Shown: positions 32,983 to 41,425, counted from the first letter of the stretch. The stretch: DNA of 49,446 bases from an uncultured bacterium (GCA_905214905.1 CAJMNK010000007.1:1-49446); one strand, 5' to 3'. Numbers and translations are program-made. Notes: generated from the letters alone by a model not told the origin.

Positions 32983-33010
32983 ATAGTAGCGCTGATGTCC
33001 ATTTTTACAA
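32983..33010 (-). promoter_or_regulatory. Candidate promoter of the TrpXYZ-type operon
   Basis: On the minus strand TTGTAA (33005-33010) and TACTAT (32983-32988) are 16 bases apart. This lies about 60 bases before the binding-protein start. It is plausible but unconfirmed. Confidence 0.4.
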
Positions 33011-33079
33011 CAGCCTGGCGGGTTTTTTAATACAGAATCGGATGGGCGGTACGGGTAGTCGAATGGGCGGCGGAGGGTC

Positions 33080-33865
33080 TTATGCGGCGGAGGAGGTGTC
33101 GTCCTCGTCCAGGGCGGCGAAGAGCTTCTTGCCGTCGAGGAGACGTGTGGTGACGTTTCTCATTCGGCCAATCTCTACGGTACGCAACGTGTCATCGGCG
33201 CCTCGGGCGTCATAGACCGTTCCCAGCAAATACGAGATGCCATCGCGCTGCCTGATGGCAAAGGGACGGAGTGTCATCCGTGCTGCTTCGGTTTCGCCGC
33301 GCGTCGTGACGCTCGAAATATCAAAACTCACCGTGGTTCCGTGGTCGATGGCCTGCTCGACGAGCTCGCACGTGTCGATGCGCTTGATGGGCGTGTGTGT
33401 TGCCTTGGTAGCCTTGCTGCCTGCGTTTGGAGCGGGTTCGGGTGTATCGAGGTAGCCGCGAACGTCGGCGCTCGCCATGGCAACTAAGTGCTGCGCCATG
33501 CTTTTTCGAATGGCGATGGGCGTAGAGCGGTTGCGCATGACCATGCCGTGGAGCCGGATGATCTCTTCATCGGTGAGCGGGCGGGTAAGAAGTTTGTAGC
33601 CCACGCCGCGTTTGTACTCAATTTCGTATCCGGCATGGCGAAGCGCAGAGATGGCGGTGTAGATACTGCGCCGCGCCGCCGAGATGGGCATGCGGGCGGG
33701 GTCGTCGGGATGGGCGAGGCGCCGGATCAACTCATCGGAAAGCATGGCCTTGTCCTCGCCGGTGTTTTCGCTTAATAGTTGCAGGATGCGAACGGCGCGA
33801 TAGGCTGCCATCGAGGCGGCGCCTCTAGTCGTGGTGTCATAGGTTTCAACAGCGGCTTCGGTCAT
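33080..33865 (-). CDS. Helix-turn-helix regulator with WYL-like domain
   Basis: This 261-residue protein has an N-terminal winged-helix-like segment (about 15-95: YRAVRILQLLSENTG..ISAARRSIYTAISALRHAGYEI). A C-terminal region (about 170-255), with RPFAIRQRDGISYLLGTVYD, resembles the WYL-type ligand/nucleotide-sensing domain seen in YafY/DeoR-like regulators. It lies between the ABC operon and asnS and has no visible binding site. ATG 33865 and GTG 33874 are both possible starts relative to GGAAAGGAC. The target genes are unknown. Confidence 0.6.
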   Translation of the reverse strand: MTEAAVETYDTTTRGAASMAAYRAVRILQLLSENTGEDKAMLSDELIRRLAHPDDPARMPISAARRSIYTAISALRHAGYEIEYKRGVGYKLLTRPLTDEEIIRLHGMVMRNRSTPIAIRKSMAQHLVAMASADVRGYLDTPEPAPNAGSKATKATHTPIKRIDTCELVEQAIDHGTTVSFDISSVTTRGETEAARMTLRPFAIRQRDGISYLLGTVYDARGADDTLRTVEIGRMRNVTTRLLDGKKLFAALDEDDTSSAA

Positions 33866-33982
33866 GGTGTCCACGTCCTTTCCGTTTTGGGTGGCGACGG
33901 TATGGAGCCTAGGACGTGAGGCTTTCCCAGGGGCGCAGGGCGCTCTGGGCGGTCGGTAGTCGTCGGCAAACGGCGGGTCGAG

Positions 33983-34045
33983 TTTTCAACAGCCCTGCTC
34001 AACTGACCAAAATCTTGCCAAAAGCTTGACGGATGCTGTTGAAAA
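33983..34045. repeat. Spaced inverted repeat TTTTCAACAGC
   Basis: TTTTCAACAGC (33983-33993) and GCTGTTGAAAA (34035-34045) are perfect arms 41 bases apart. The right arm joins the asnS terminator. The span 33866-34041 has no gene that I can see. Confidence 0.4.
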
Positions 34046-34074
34046 AAGCGCCCCTCGGCTTGCCGAGAGGCGCT
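34042..34074 (-). terminator. Terminator of asnS
   Basis: On the minus strand AGCGCCTCTCGG pairs with CCGAGGGGCGCT, followed by TTTTTTC. It lies about 40 bases after the asnS stop. Confidence 0.88.
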
Positions 34075-34114
34075 GACGCGATGTGCTGTAACGCGCTGGG
34101 TGGCGCTGTGGCGA

Positions 34115-35518
34115 TTAGAAGTCGGCGTTACCCACGGTGCGCGGGTGCGGCAGGACGTCGCGGATGTTGCCCACGCCGGTCAGATACATGACCAAGCGCT
34201 CGAAGCCCAGACCGTAGCCGGCGTGCTTGCAGGAACCGTAGCGGCGCAGGTCAAGGTAGTACTTGTACTGCTCGGGATTCATGCCCAGGTCCTTGATGCG
34301 GGCCTCGAGCAGATCCAGGCGCTCCTCGCGCTGGGAGCCACCGATGATCTCGCCGATGCCCGGCACCAGGCAGTCGGCGGCGGCGACGGTCTTGCCGTCC
34401 TCGTTCATGCGCATGTAGAACGCCTTGATCTCGGCCGGGTAGTCGGTCACAAAAGTCGGTCGCTTAAAGTGCTCCTCGGTCAGGAAGCGCTCGTGCTCGG
34501 TCTGCAGGTCGATGCCCCAGCTGACGGGGTAATCAAACTGGTGGCCAGCAGCGACTGCCTGCTCCAGGATCTCGACGGCCTCGGTGTAGGTAACGCGGGC
34601 AAAGTCGGAGTTGGCGACATGGTCCAGGCGCTCGAGCAGACCCTTGTCCACAAACTTGTTGAGCATATTGAGCTCGTCGGGGCAGGTGGCCATAACGTCC
34701 TTAAGGACGTACTTGAGCATAGCCTCGGCGTTATCCATGTAGTCGTTAAGGTCGGCAAAGGCCATCTCGGGCTCGATCATCCAAAACTCGGCGGCGTGGC
34801 GCGTGGTGTTGGAGTTCTCGGCACGGAAGGTGGGGCCAAAGGTGTACACGTCGCCAAAGGCCATGGCAAAGTTCTCGGCATTGAGCTGGCCGGACACGGT
34901 GAGGCTTGCATGCTTGCCAAAGAAGTCCTGGCTCCAGTCAACCTCGCCGGACTCGGTGAGGGGCGGATTTTTGGGGTCGAGCGTGGTCACGCGGAACATC
35001 TCGCCGGCGCCCTCGCAGTCACTCGTGGTGATGATGGGGGTGTTGACGTAGACAAAGCCCTGCTCCTGGAAGAAGCGGTGGATGGCGGCAGCCGCGACAG
35101 AGCGGATGCGGAACACGGCGCGGAACAGGTTGGTGCGCGGACGCAGGTGCTGCTGGGTGCGCAGGAACTCGACGGTTGCGCGCTTCTTCTGCAGCGGGTA
35201 ATCCGGGGCGCTGACGCCCTCGACCTCGATGGAGGTGGCAGAAAGCTCGAAAGGCTGGGGCGCATCGGGGGTCAGCTTGACGGTGCCGGTGCAAATGAGT
35301 GCGGCCGAGACGTTTTGATGGGCGATCTCGTCGTAGTTGTCGAGTGCCTCGCGGTTCATGACGACCTGCAGGTCGCGGAAGCAGCTGCCGTCGTTGAGCG
35401 TAACAAAGCCAAAGTTCTTCATGTCGCGGACGGACTTAACCCAGCCGGCGACGGTGACAGTCTGGCCGCCGAGCGACTCGGCATCGGCATAGAGCTGCGC
35501 GATTTTGGTGCGGTTCAC
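34115..35518 (-). CDS. asnS: Asparaginyl-tRNA synthetase
   Basis: This 467-residue class IIb synthetase charges tRNA-Asn. The OB-fold anticodon domain is N-terminal (VTVAGWVKSVRDMKNFGFVT). Class II motifs follow: motif 2 in TFRAENSNTTRHAAEFWMIE and motif 3 GYGLGFERLVMYLTG. I chose GTG 35518 because GGGAGGAT lies four bases before it; upstream ATGs have no such site. E. coli AsnS has 466 residues, which fits. Presence of AsnS suggests direct rather than transamidation charging. Confidence 0.94.
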   Translation of the reverse strand: MNRTKIAQLYADAESLGGQTVTVAGWVKSVRDMKNFGFVTLNDGSCFRDLQVVMNREALDNYDEIAHQNVSAALICTGTVKLTPDAPQPFELSATSIEVEGVSAPDYPLQKKRATVEFLRTQQHLRPRTNLFRAVFRIRSVAAAAIHRFFQEQGFVYVNTPIITTSDCEGAGEMFRVTTLDPKNPPLTESGEVDWSQDFFGKHASLTVSGQLNAENFAMAFGDVYTFGPTFRAENSNTTRHAAEFWMIEPEMAFADLNDYMDNAEAMLKYVLKDVMATCPDELNMLNKFVDKGLLERLDHVANSDFARVTYTEAVEILEQAVAAGHQFDYPVSWGIDLQTEHERFLTEEHFKRPTFVTDYPAEIKAFYMRMNEDGKTVAAADCLVPGIGEIIGGSQREERLDLLEARIKDLGMNPEQYKYYLDLRRYGSCKHAGYGLGFERLVMYLTGVGNIRDVLPHPRTVGNADF

Positions 35519-35626
35519 GTATCCTCCCATAACGGTTGAATGATAGTTATCCATACAGTTCGATATTCTATCAGCTCGGCTCATTTGGGCTATACAGATA
35601 AGGCATTGGCGGGATGGTTTTTCAAA

Positions 35627-35662
35627 CGAAAAGCGCCCGCGGCCAAATGGTCGCGGGCGCTT
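35627..35662 (-). terminator. Terminator of the EIIA gene
   Basis: AAGCGCCCGCGACC and GGCCGCGGGCGCTT, read on the minus strand, form a strong stem, followed by TTCG. It lies about 50 bases downstream of the EIIA stop. Confidence 0.78.
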
Positions 35663-35713
35663 GACGAGGTGCCTTTTGGCTGTGTGGCGCGGGGCCTTGC
35701 TACTTGGTCTTGG

Positions 35714-36256
35714 CTACCAGCAGCCCAGCTTGACGAGCGGGTTGCCGCCGATAAGCGTACCGGACTCGCCGACATGGTCGATGCTCTTAAGACGATCGAG
35801 CTCGGAGACGATGACGGTCACGATGTCCTCGTGACCAGCGGCCTTGATGGCGTCGCGGTCGAAGCTGATGAGCGGCTGGCCCGCCTTGACCTCATCGCCC
35901 ATCTCGACAAAGCGGGCAAAACCCTTGCCGTTCATTTCCACGGTGCCCAGGCCAACATGGATGAACACGCGAAGACCGTCCTCGGTGATCATGCCGATGG
36001 AGTGGTTGGTGACGGTGGTGGCGCCGATGCGACCGTTGGCGGGCGCATAGATGGTGCCGGTGATGGGCTCGATGCCGTAGCCCTGACCGAGCATGCCCGA
36101 GGCGATGGTCTCGTCGGGGACCTCGTCCAGGTTGACGAGCACGCCGTTGACGGGGGCATAGATGACGCCTTCGCGGGTGGCGAAGCTTGCTGCGGGCGGA
36201 ACGGACGCCTCGCCGGTCGAGGTGAAGGTGGACTTAAGCGAATCGAGCAGACCCAT
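35714..36256 (-). CDS. crr: Free-standing PTS EIIA, glucose type
   Basis: This 180-residue protein is a Crr-like EIIA-Glc. The domain (about 30-165) has both active-site histidines: the NHSIG motif (supporting His) and the FIHVGLGTVEM motif (phosphorylated His). It passes phosphate from HPr to EIIBC permeases. ATG 36256 is seven bases after GGAGG. It is monocistronic and not beside a PTS permease, so it may serve several EIIBC proteins, including the one at 17577-18977, which lacks its own EIIA domain. Whether it also has a regulatory role as in E. coli is unknown. Confidence 0.85.
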   Translation of the reverse strand: MGLLDSLKSTFTSTGEASVPPAASFATREGVIYAPVNGVLVNLDEVPDETIASGMLGQGYGIEPITGTIYAPANGRIGATTVTNHSIGMITEDGLRVFIHVGLGTVEMNGKGFARFVEMGDEVKAGQPLISFDRDAIKAAGHEDIVTVIVSELDRLKSIDHVGESGTLIGGNPLVKLGCW

Positions 36257-36500
36257 AGTTGCCTCCAACTTAAATAGGCGCATATCGCGCGTTTGGTTTG
36301 CCGGAAACGTTTCATATGTGTTTCGCGGCTTGGTCAACGCCCCCTATTCTACGCTGCTCAGCGATACCTCTGAGCTGGGATTATGTGATATATCAGTTGG
36401 AGGGAAACTTATTGCCGGAGAGTTTCTGCGTCCTGCACCCAACTGGGGTACGCTTAGATGCGAAAAACAAGGGCGCATAATTTGCGCGAAGGGAGCACAT

Positions 36501-37399
36501 ATGATTGTCGAGAACCATGCGCTGTGGGGCGAGGAGCCGACCGAGGATTATCCGGCGACCTTTACGTATCTGGGAGCCGAGCCGCTGCCCGATAAACCGA
36601 ATGGCCGCCCTGTCGTGATTATCTGCGGCGGAGGTGCGTTTACGCATATCGCTCCGCATGAGCAGGACCCGGTGGCGTTTGCGTTTTTGGATCACGGTTA
36701 CCAGGCCTTTGTGCTCAACTATGTCACGAGTTCTACGGGTGACGTGAGCTTTCCGCACCCCCAGGCAGATCTTGCCAAGATGGTCGCCACGGTGCGTGCG
36801 AATGCCGACGAGTGGCATGTCGATCCCAAGCGCGTGTGCGTCGTGGGCTTTTCTGCTGGCGGCATGATTTGCGCCTCGCTGGCAACACAGTGGAAGACCG
36901 GCCCCTTCGCGGCACTTGCCGGGGCGCGTCCGGACGACATTCGTCCCGATGCCGTGGTGCTGGGTTATCCATTGCTCGACTTTGCCTATGTGCGTGACAT
37001 GCAGACGCGCGATCCGCGCATTGACTTGCGTGTGCCCAAGACGGGCGCAAGACGGGACGCGATCTGCTCAATGACTACCTGTCGATGGTGACGGGCGGCG
37101 AGGCAACTGCCGAACACTTGGCCGACATCTGCCCCACCACGCATGTTTCGCGCCAGATGCCGCCGACCTTTGTATGGGGTGTGTCCGACGACAAGACGGC
37201 GCCGATTGCGCAGGTCTATCCGTTTGCGCAGCGCATGGCCGAGGAGGGCGTTGCATGCGAGATGCACGTCTTTGACCAGGGCGGCCACGGCCTTTCGCTC
37301 GGCAACGCCAACACCGCGGTCGACAACGAGGACAAGCAGGTGGCGGTCCGCCCTTGGATTCGCCTAGCCTTCCGCTTCCTGGAGCGCCACGGCTTCTAG
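36501..37399 (+). pseudogene. Alpha/beta hydrolase gene split by an 11-bp duplication
   Basis: Two frames together encode one esterase/BD-FAE-like alpha/beta hydrolase. The first (36501-37091) has IICGGGAFTHI (oxyanion region) and the nucleophile motif GFSAGG. The second (37085-37399) supplies DDKTAP (Asp) and the catalytic GGHGL (His). The break lies at an imperfect tandem duplication: AAGACGGGCGC (37038-37048) next to AAGACGGGACGC (37049-37060). Removing 11 bases restores a continuous VPKTGRDLLNDY. The start ATG 36501 follows GAAGGGAG. Whether this is a real mutation or an assembly error cannot be told here. Confidence 0.75.
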
Positions 37400-37426
37400 T
37401 TACGCGGTTTTACCAAACCGCGTAAC
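37399..37426 (+). terminator. Hairpin after the hydrolase pseudogene
   Basis: GTTACGCGGTTT and AAACCGCGTAAC are perfect arms with a four-base loop. It overlaps the stop codon. No T-run follows. Confidence 0.45.
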
Positions 37427-37439
37427 AGCTCGACGCTGC

Positions 37440-37625
37440 AAACCCGCCAGAGCGGCAATCTGCCTTTCAACTGCGGCGGCATGACCAGAAAGTCAATGCC
37501 GCCTCGCTTCGCGTCACCTTGCTCGCTCTGGCGGGCTTTTGCTGTCGGCGTCAAAATATCGGTGTTGTCTTGGCTGCCAAAAGAATGACCCCTCGGGGAC
37601 GGAGGAAAACGGATCAGTTTGGGCG
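37440..37625 (+). repeat. Composite intergenic repeat, copy 2
   Basis: The most complete copy. The outer stem CCCGCCAGAGCG (37443-37454) pairs with CGCTCTGGCGGG (37524-37535). The inner stem GGCGGCAT (37475-37482) pairs with ATGCCGCC (37496-37503) around GACCAGAAAGTCA. The tail GCGGGCTTTTGCTGTC follows, and the block closes with CGGGGACGGAGGAAAACGGATCA. The inner stem bases differ from copy 1 but the pairing is kept. Confidence 0.65.
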
Positions 37626-37671
37626 GTGCTGGCGCCAAGGTTTAAGACCGACGTTGTCCCTTGTTGCTTTC

Positions 37672-38322
37672 CTACCAGACAGTGAACTGGGCGTTTTCCG
37701 TGTTCCAATGGACATCGCGAACGTAGTCGCGCACGCCCGTCGCATCTCGTGCTTCGAACAACTCAAGAATATGAGCATGTTCGTTGTTGGCTTTATTGAG
37801 CAGCTTACACGCCGTCTCCTGGTCAACAGTCTCGTAATCGCGCTTGATAAAGCAACGCTCGAGCTGCGAGATCATGTCGCGCAGACGGTCGTTGCCACAG
37901 CGGTTGAAGTACGTAAGGTGAAAGTCTCGCTGAATGTCGTCATACTTACGGATGAGACCGCCTTGGATCGCGAGGTCCATGGAGCCGACGAGAAATTTCA
38001 GCTGCGTAATATCGTCGTCAGTTAGATTCGGACAGGCGAGATATGCGGCCTGCCCGTCGAGCGGCCCCATAATCTCAAAGACTTCAACGGCGTTTTGCTG
38101 ATCGAACCCACGGACGCGGAATCCGCGGCGGGGGAGATTGTCCAGGTAGCCATCGCTTGCCAGCTGGATGAGCGCCTCGCGGACCGGCGTGCGCGACACG
38201 CCCATGGCATCGCAGATCGCTTGCTCGCTCAGCCGGTCGCCGGCGGACAACTCGCCGGCGTCAATACGGCTCGAAATATAGTCGTATACGTGGTCCTTCA
38301 GGGCCCTTCTGAGCGTTTCCAT
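37672..38322 (-). CDS. GntR-family (FadR-type) regulator
   Basis: This 216-residue regulator has a winged helix (about 8-72: YDYISSRIDAGELSAGDRLS, then AMGVSRTPVREALIQLASDG) and an FCD all-helical ligand-binding domain (about 80-205) with the usual metal ligands (Asp/His, NEHAHILELF). It is divergent from the dimethylargininase-antiporter genes and likely controls them through the TTGTATACAA palindrome. The ligand is not visible. Confidence 0.82.
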   Translation of the reverse strand: METLRRALKDHVYDYISSRIDAGELSAGDRLSEQAICDAMGVSRTPVREALIQLASDGYLDNLPRRGFRVRGFDQQNAVEVFEIMGPLDGQAAYLACPNLTDDDITQLKFLVGSMDLAIQGGLIRKYDDIQRDFHLTYFNRCGNDRLRDMISQLERCFIKRDYETVDQETACKLLNKANNEHAHILELFEARDATGVRDYVRDVHWNTENAQFTVW

Positions 38323-38469
38323 GAGCTTGTGTTCCTTAACGGTATATTTCTAAAATTAAATACGTTTCGCTTGAATAGCTCAGTCGAATTATAGAACGAC
38401 CAGCTAAATCGTGCTACTTTGCGCCAATAAGCAGGAATACGCTTACCGAGGATTATCTACCGTTCGGGA

Positions 38470-38487
38470 TTGTATACAATATACAAA
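38470..38487 (+). promoter_or_regulatory. GntR-type operator
   Basis: TTGTATACAA (38470-38479) is a perfect palindrome, and ATACAA follows seven bases on, giving overlapping half sites. FadR-subfamily proteins bind TNGTNNNACNA-like palindromes. It lies between the divergent regulator and hydrolase genes. Confidence 0.6.
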
Positions 38488-38576
38488 ACAGCAAAGACAC
38501 CCTAAGATAAAGCCATCGGAAGGAAGGCGGACGCAAGGAAGTCCGCTCAGTACTATGAGATCCAAGGAGGATCATC

Positions 38577-39353
38577 ATGACCAAGTTCAGCCACGTCATC
38601 ATCCGTCGTCCCGGCAAGTCCCTGAGCAATGGCATCACGAGCGCTCCCGAGCTTGGCCAGCCCATCTACGAGCGCGCTATCGAGGAGCATTACGATTACG
38701 AGCACGCACTCGAGCAGTGCGGCGTTGACGTGTCGGTGCTGCCGGCACTCGAGCAGTATCCCGACAGCTGCTTCGTCGAAGATCCGGCCGTTATCACTCG
38801 CTGCGGCGCCATCATTACCAACCCCGGTGCCGATAGCCGCAACGGCGAGAAGGATGAGATCGAGCCGGCCGTCCGCCGCTTCTTTGACGACGAGCATGTT
38901 AAGCACATCGTTTCTCCGGGCACGCTCGACGGCGGCGACGTCATGATGGTCGGCGACCATTTCTACGTCGGTCGCTCCGCTCGCACCAACGAAGAGGGCA
39001 TCCGCCAGTTCTGCGAGATTCTCGAGGGCTGGGGCCTCGAGGGTTCCGAGGTTCCGCTGGAGGAGGTCCTGCACCTCAAGACGGGCGTCAACTATATCGA
39101 GGACAACAACATGCTCGTCTCTGGTGAGTTCATCGATAAGCCCGACTTTGCCCAGTACAACAAGATCGTCGTGCCCGAGGACGAGGCTTACGGCGCCAAC
39201 TGCATCTGGGTCAACGGTACGGTCATCGTTGCCGAGGGCTATCCGACCGTGCTCAAGGCCGTGCAGGATCTGGGCTACAAGACGCTCGTCGTCGACACCT
39301 CCGAGTATCGCAAGGTCGACGGCGGCCTTTCTTGCCTGTCGCTGCGCTTCTAA
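38577..39353 (+). CDS. Dimethylargininase-like amidinohydrolase
   Basis: This 258-residue enzyme belongs to the DDAH/arginine deiminase superfamily. It should hydrolyse methylarginines (or a related guanidino compound) to citrulline and amine. Catalytic residues are visible: FVEDP (Asp69), LHLKTG (His166) and the nucleophile Cys253 in GGLSCLSLRF at the C-terminus. Length matches bacterial DDAH (about 254-270), while true arginine deiminases are about 410. AAGGAGG precedes ATG 38577. The amino-acid antiporter follows after a hairpin, forming a transport-degradation module. Substrate choice is inferred. Confidence 0.83.
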   Translation: MTKFSHVIIRRPGKSLSNGITSAPELGQPIYERAIEEHYDYEHALEQCGVDVSVLPALEQYPDSCFVEDPAVITRCGAIITNPGADSRNGEKDEIEPAVRRFFDDEHVKHIVSPGTLDGGDVMMVGDHFYVGRSARTNEEGIRQFCEILEGWGLEGSEVPLEEVLHLKTGVNYIEDNNMLVSGEFIDKPDFAQYNKIVVPEDEAYGANCIWVNGTVIVAEGYPTVLKAVQDLGYKTLVVDTSEYRKVDGGLSCLSLRF

Positions 39354-39388
39354 CGCGATAGCTGTAACAGTCTGATGATCGCTTGACC

Positions 39389-39432
39389 GATGGCCCGGCA
39401 CCCGATTCGGGACGTCCGGGCCATCTTTCGTT
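39389..39432 (+). terminator. Hairpin between the hydrolase and antiporter genes
   Basis: GATGGCCCGG and CCGGGCCATC form a perfect ten-bp stem, followed by TTTCGTTCG. It is a terminator or partial attenuator within the operon. Confidence 0.65.
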
Positions 39433-39462
39433 CGATCACATGATGAAGGGGGTGCACATACA

Positions 39463-40926
39463 ATGGCCTCTAAAGCTCAAAACGACGAGATTATCGACCC
39501 TAATGGCCTCGATCTCTTTCGTCTGACCATGATGGTCATTACCGCCAGTATTTGTGGCGGCATCTTTTCGCTTGCCGGCGATATGGCAGCAGGCGGGGCA
39601 AATACCGGTGCGGTTATCGTCTCGTGGGGAATTTGCTTCATTGGCGTCTTTGCGCTGATGATGGTGTTCAACGGTTTGTCTCAGGCCCGTCCCGACCTGA
39701 CCGGCGGCATCTATGCATACGCTGCGGCCGGTTTTGGCGATTACATTGGATTCAACTCCGCCTGGGGCTACTGGATCAGCGCATGTCTTTCCAACGTGAG
39801 CTTTGCGCTCTTGCTGTTTAGCGCGCTGGGCTATTTCTTCCCTGCGTTTGGCGCGGGTAACAACCTGCTTTCCATCGTCTGCGCCAGCGTGTTTTTGTGG
39901 TTCCTTACCGCCCTTGTGCTTCGTGGTGTTAAGGAGGCTGCGGGCATTAACACGATTGTCACGTTGGCGAAGCTGGTGCCGCTGGGGCTCTTTGTGCTGA
40001 GTATCGTGCTCCTGGGTAAGTTCAACGTCGATATCTTTATGGACAACTTCTGGGGAGAGCCGGCTGGTCCTGGCTTTGGCGAGCAGGTTGTCTCGACCAT
40101 GATCGCCCTTGTCTGGGTCTTCACGGGCATCGAGGGCGCTGTCGTTATCTCGGGCCGTGCTAAGTACGTGCGTGACGTCGGCCGCTCGACGGCGCTCGGA
40201 TTTGCGGCTGTATTCACGCTGTATCTGATCATCTCGATGCTGTCGCTCGGCATTATGCCGCGCGAGGAGATGGCACAGCTTGCAACGCCCTCCATGGCGG
40301 GAATTCTCGAGTGCGCAATCGGTCCGGTTGGTGCTGCCATCGTAAACCTTGGCGTTATCCTTTCGTTGGTCGGCGCGCTGCTGGGCTATGTCATCATTGC
40401 GTCCGAGACGCCGTTCGAGGCGGCGCGCCAGGGATCCTTCCCTCTGGCGTTTGCCAAGACGAACAAGCACGACGCCCCGGTGGTAACGGTTCTCGTGAGC
40501 TCCGGCATTACGCAGCTCTTCTTGATCGTGTCGTATGTGGCGGCGAGCACCTACCAGTTCTTCTATAGCTGCGCAGTCAACACGATTCTGGTTCCGTATG
40601 TCTGCTCGGCTGCCTATTACATGGTGATTGGTTGGAAGAAGGAGCATCTGGACGGACCGCATGCGCCAAGCGTCGGCAAGGCGCGATTCTTCGGCACGCT
40701 CGGCTTCATTTACACATTGTTCCTTGTGTGGTCGACGGGCCTCCAGGGCGTCATGATCACGACGATCCTTTTTGCTCCGGCCATTCCCGTTTATATGCTG
40801 GGCGAGCGAGGCCGCGGTAAGCCGGTACTTCCGCACCTGCACGACAAGCTGATCGCAGCGGTGGTCATTGTCGTGGCGGTCATCTCGCTGTATCTGCACT
40901 TTGCCGGCATTGCGCCGATAGTCTAA
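39463..40926 (+). CDS. APC-family basic amino acid/polyamine antiporter
   Basis: This 487-residue membrane protein has twelve hydrophobic segments. MVITASICGGIFSL near the N-terminus is the APC substrate-binding motif (GxG in TM1); the WVFTGIEGAVVISGRAK segment in TM6 is typical of the ArcD/AdiC (APA) group, which exchanges arginine, ornithine, agmatine or lysine. A GAAGGGGGTG lies nine bases before ATG 39463. With the upstream hydrolase it may exchange a substrate arginine derivative for its product (citrulline or ornithine). The direction and ligand are inferred. Confidence 0.82.
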   Translation: MASKAQNDEIIDPNGLDLFRLTMMVITASICGGIFSLAGDMAAGGANTGAVIVSWGICFIGVFALMMVFNGLSQARPDLTGGIYAYAAAGFGDYIGFNSAWGYWISACLSNVSFALLLFSALGYFFPAFGAGNNLLSIVCASVFLWFLTALVLRGVKEAAGINTIVTLAKLVPLGLFVLSIVLLGKFNVDIFMDNFWGEPAGPGFGEQVVSTMIALVWVFTGIEGAVVISGRAKYVRDVGRSTALGFAAVFTLYLIISMLSLGIMPREEMAQLATPSMAGILECAIGPVGAAIVNLGVILSLVGALLGYVIIASETPFEAARQGSFPLAFAKTNKHDAPVVTVLVSSGITQLFLIVSYVAASTYQFFYSCAVNTILVPYVCSAAYYMVIGWKKEHLDGPHAPSVGKARFFGTLGFIYTLFLVWSTGLQGVMITTILFAPAIPVYMLGERGRGKPVLPHLHDKLIAAVVIVVAVISLYLHFAGIAPIV

Positions 40927-41036
40927 GACTGCGGCAAGCTTCATCGCTTGGTAAGCCGACGGAGGCGTCGCGTGCCGGTGCCGTTCGGTAATCCATAACT
41001 GACGTGGGCCTCTGTAACGTGCCTTTGTGAGCGCCC

Positions 41037-41185
41037 ACCAAGCCCGCGCAGGTGACATTTGTTGCCAGCGCGGGCTTTTGCTGTTGCGGCGAAATGCTGC
41101 CGGCAGCTGGGGACGTTCCTATTGTGCCGGCACCCTGGGACACTCCTTGGATGTTCCGCATGCGACGGAGGGAACGGATCATTTT
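41037..41185 (+). repeat. Composite intergenic repeat, copy 3, with terminator
   Basis: AGCCCGCGC and GCGCGGGCTTTT form a terminator after the antiporter gene (41045-41080). Next come GGGGACGTTCCTATTGTGCC, as in copy 1, and a degenerate GACGGAGGGAACGGATCATTTT block. The inner GACCAGAA hairpin is absent. The stretch 40927-41036 holds no gene. Confidence 0.55.
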
Positions 41186-41216
41186 GTCGAGGGGCGGGCG
41201 GCTGTTTCGGTCCTCG

Positions 41217-41425
41217 GGGAAACCGCGTCCCGTTTCGAGAGCAGATTCCGGGCCGCAGTTTCCCCGAGGGCCCCATTGGGAAATTGCATCCCAGTCTGAG
41301 TGCCGATTCCGGGCTGCAGTTTCCGCTAGAGACCTCAACCGGAAAGCGCATCCCGTTTTGATGCTTCAGAGTGGGATGCGGTTTCCCCAGGAGGCCCCAT
41401 CGGGAAACCGTGGCCCAGAATCCCC
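41217..41425. repeat. Array of 61-62-bp palindromic units before feoAB
   Basis: Units begin at 41217, 41278, 41340 and 41402. Each full unit is a hairpin of about 48 bases, GGGAAAC-GC-TCCC type on the left and GGG-TGC-GTTTCCC type on the right, around a variable 16-base centre. A 12-14-base linker (GAGGGCCCCATT, AGGAGGCCCCATC) joins the units. Arms match at 12-14 of 16 positions. The last unit is cut. No open frame through it resembles a protein, and no CRISPR-like identical repeats exist. Confidence 0.7.

Noticed and set aside
34100..35539. Plus-strand frame opposite asnS (479 codons)
   Set aside because: Antisense shadow; AsnS motifs on the minus strand are unambiguous.
39436..41058. Minus-strand frame opposite the APC antiporter (540 codons)
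   Set aside because: The product is rich in Arg/His/Asp without structure, and the plus-strand transporter is clear.
41217..41425. CRISPR array
   Set aside because: Repeats are diverged, 62 bp, palindromic and without unique spacers; no cas genes nearby.
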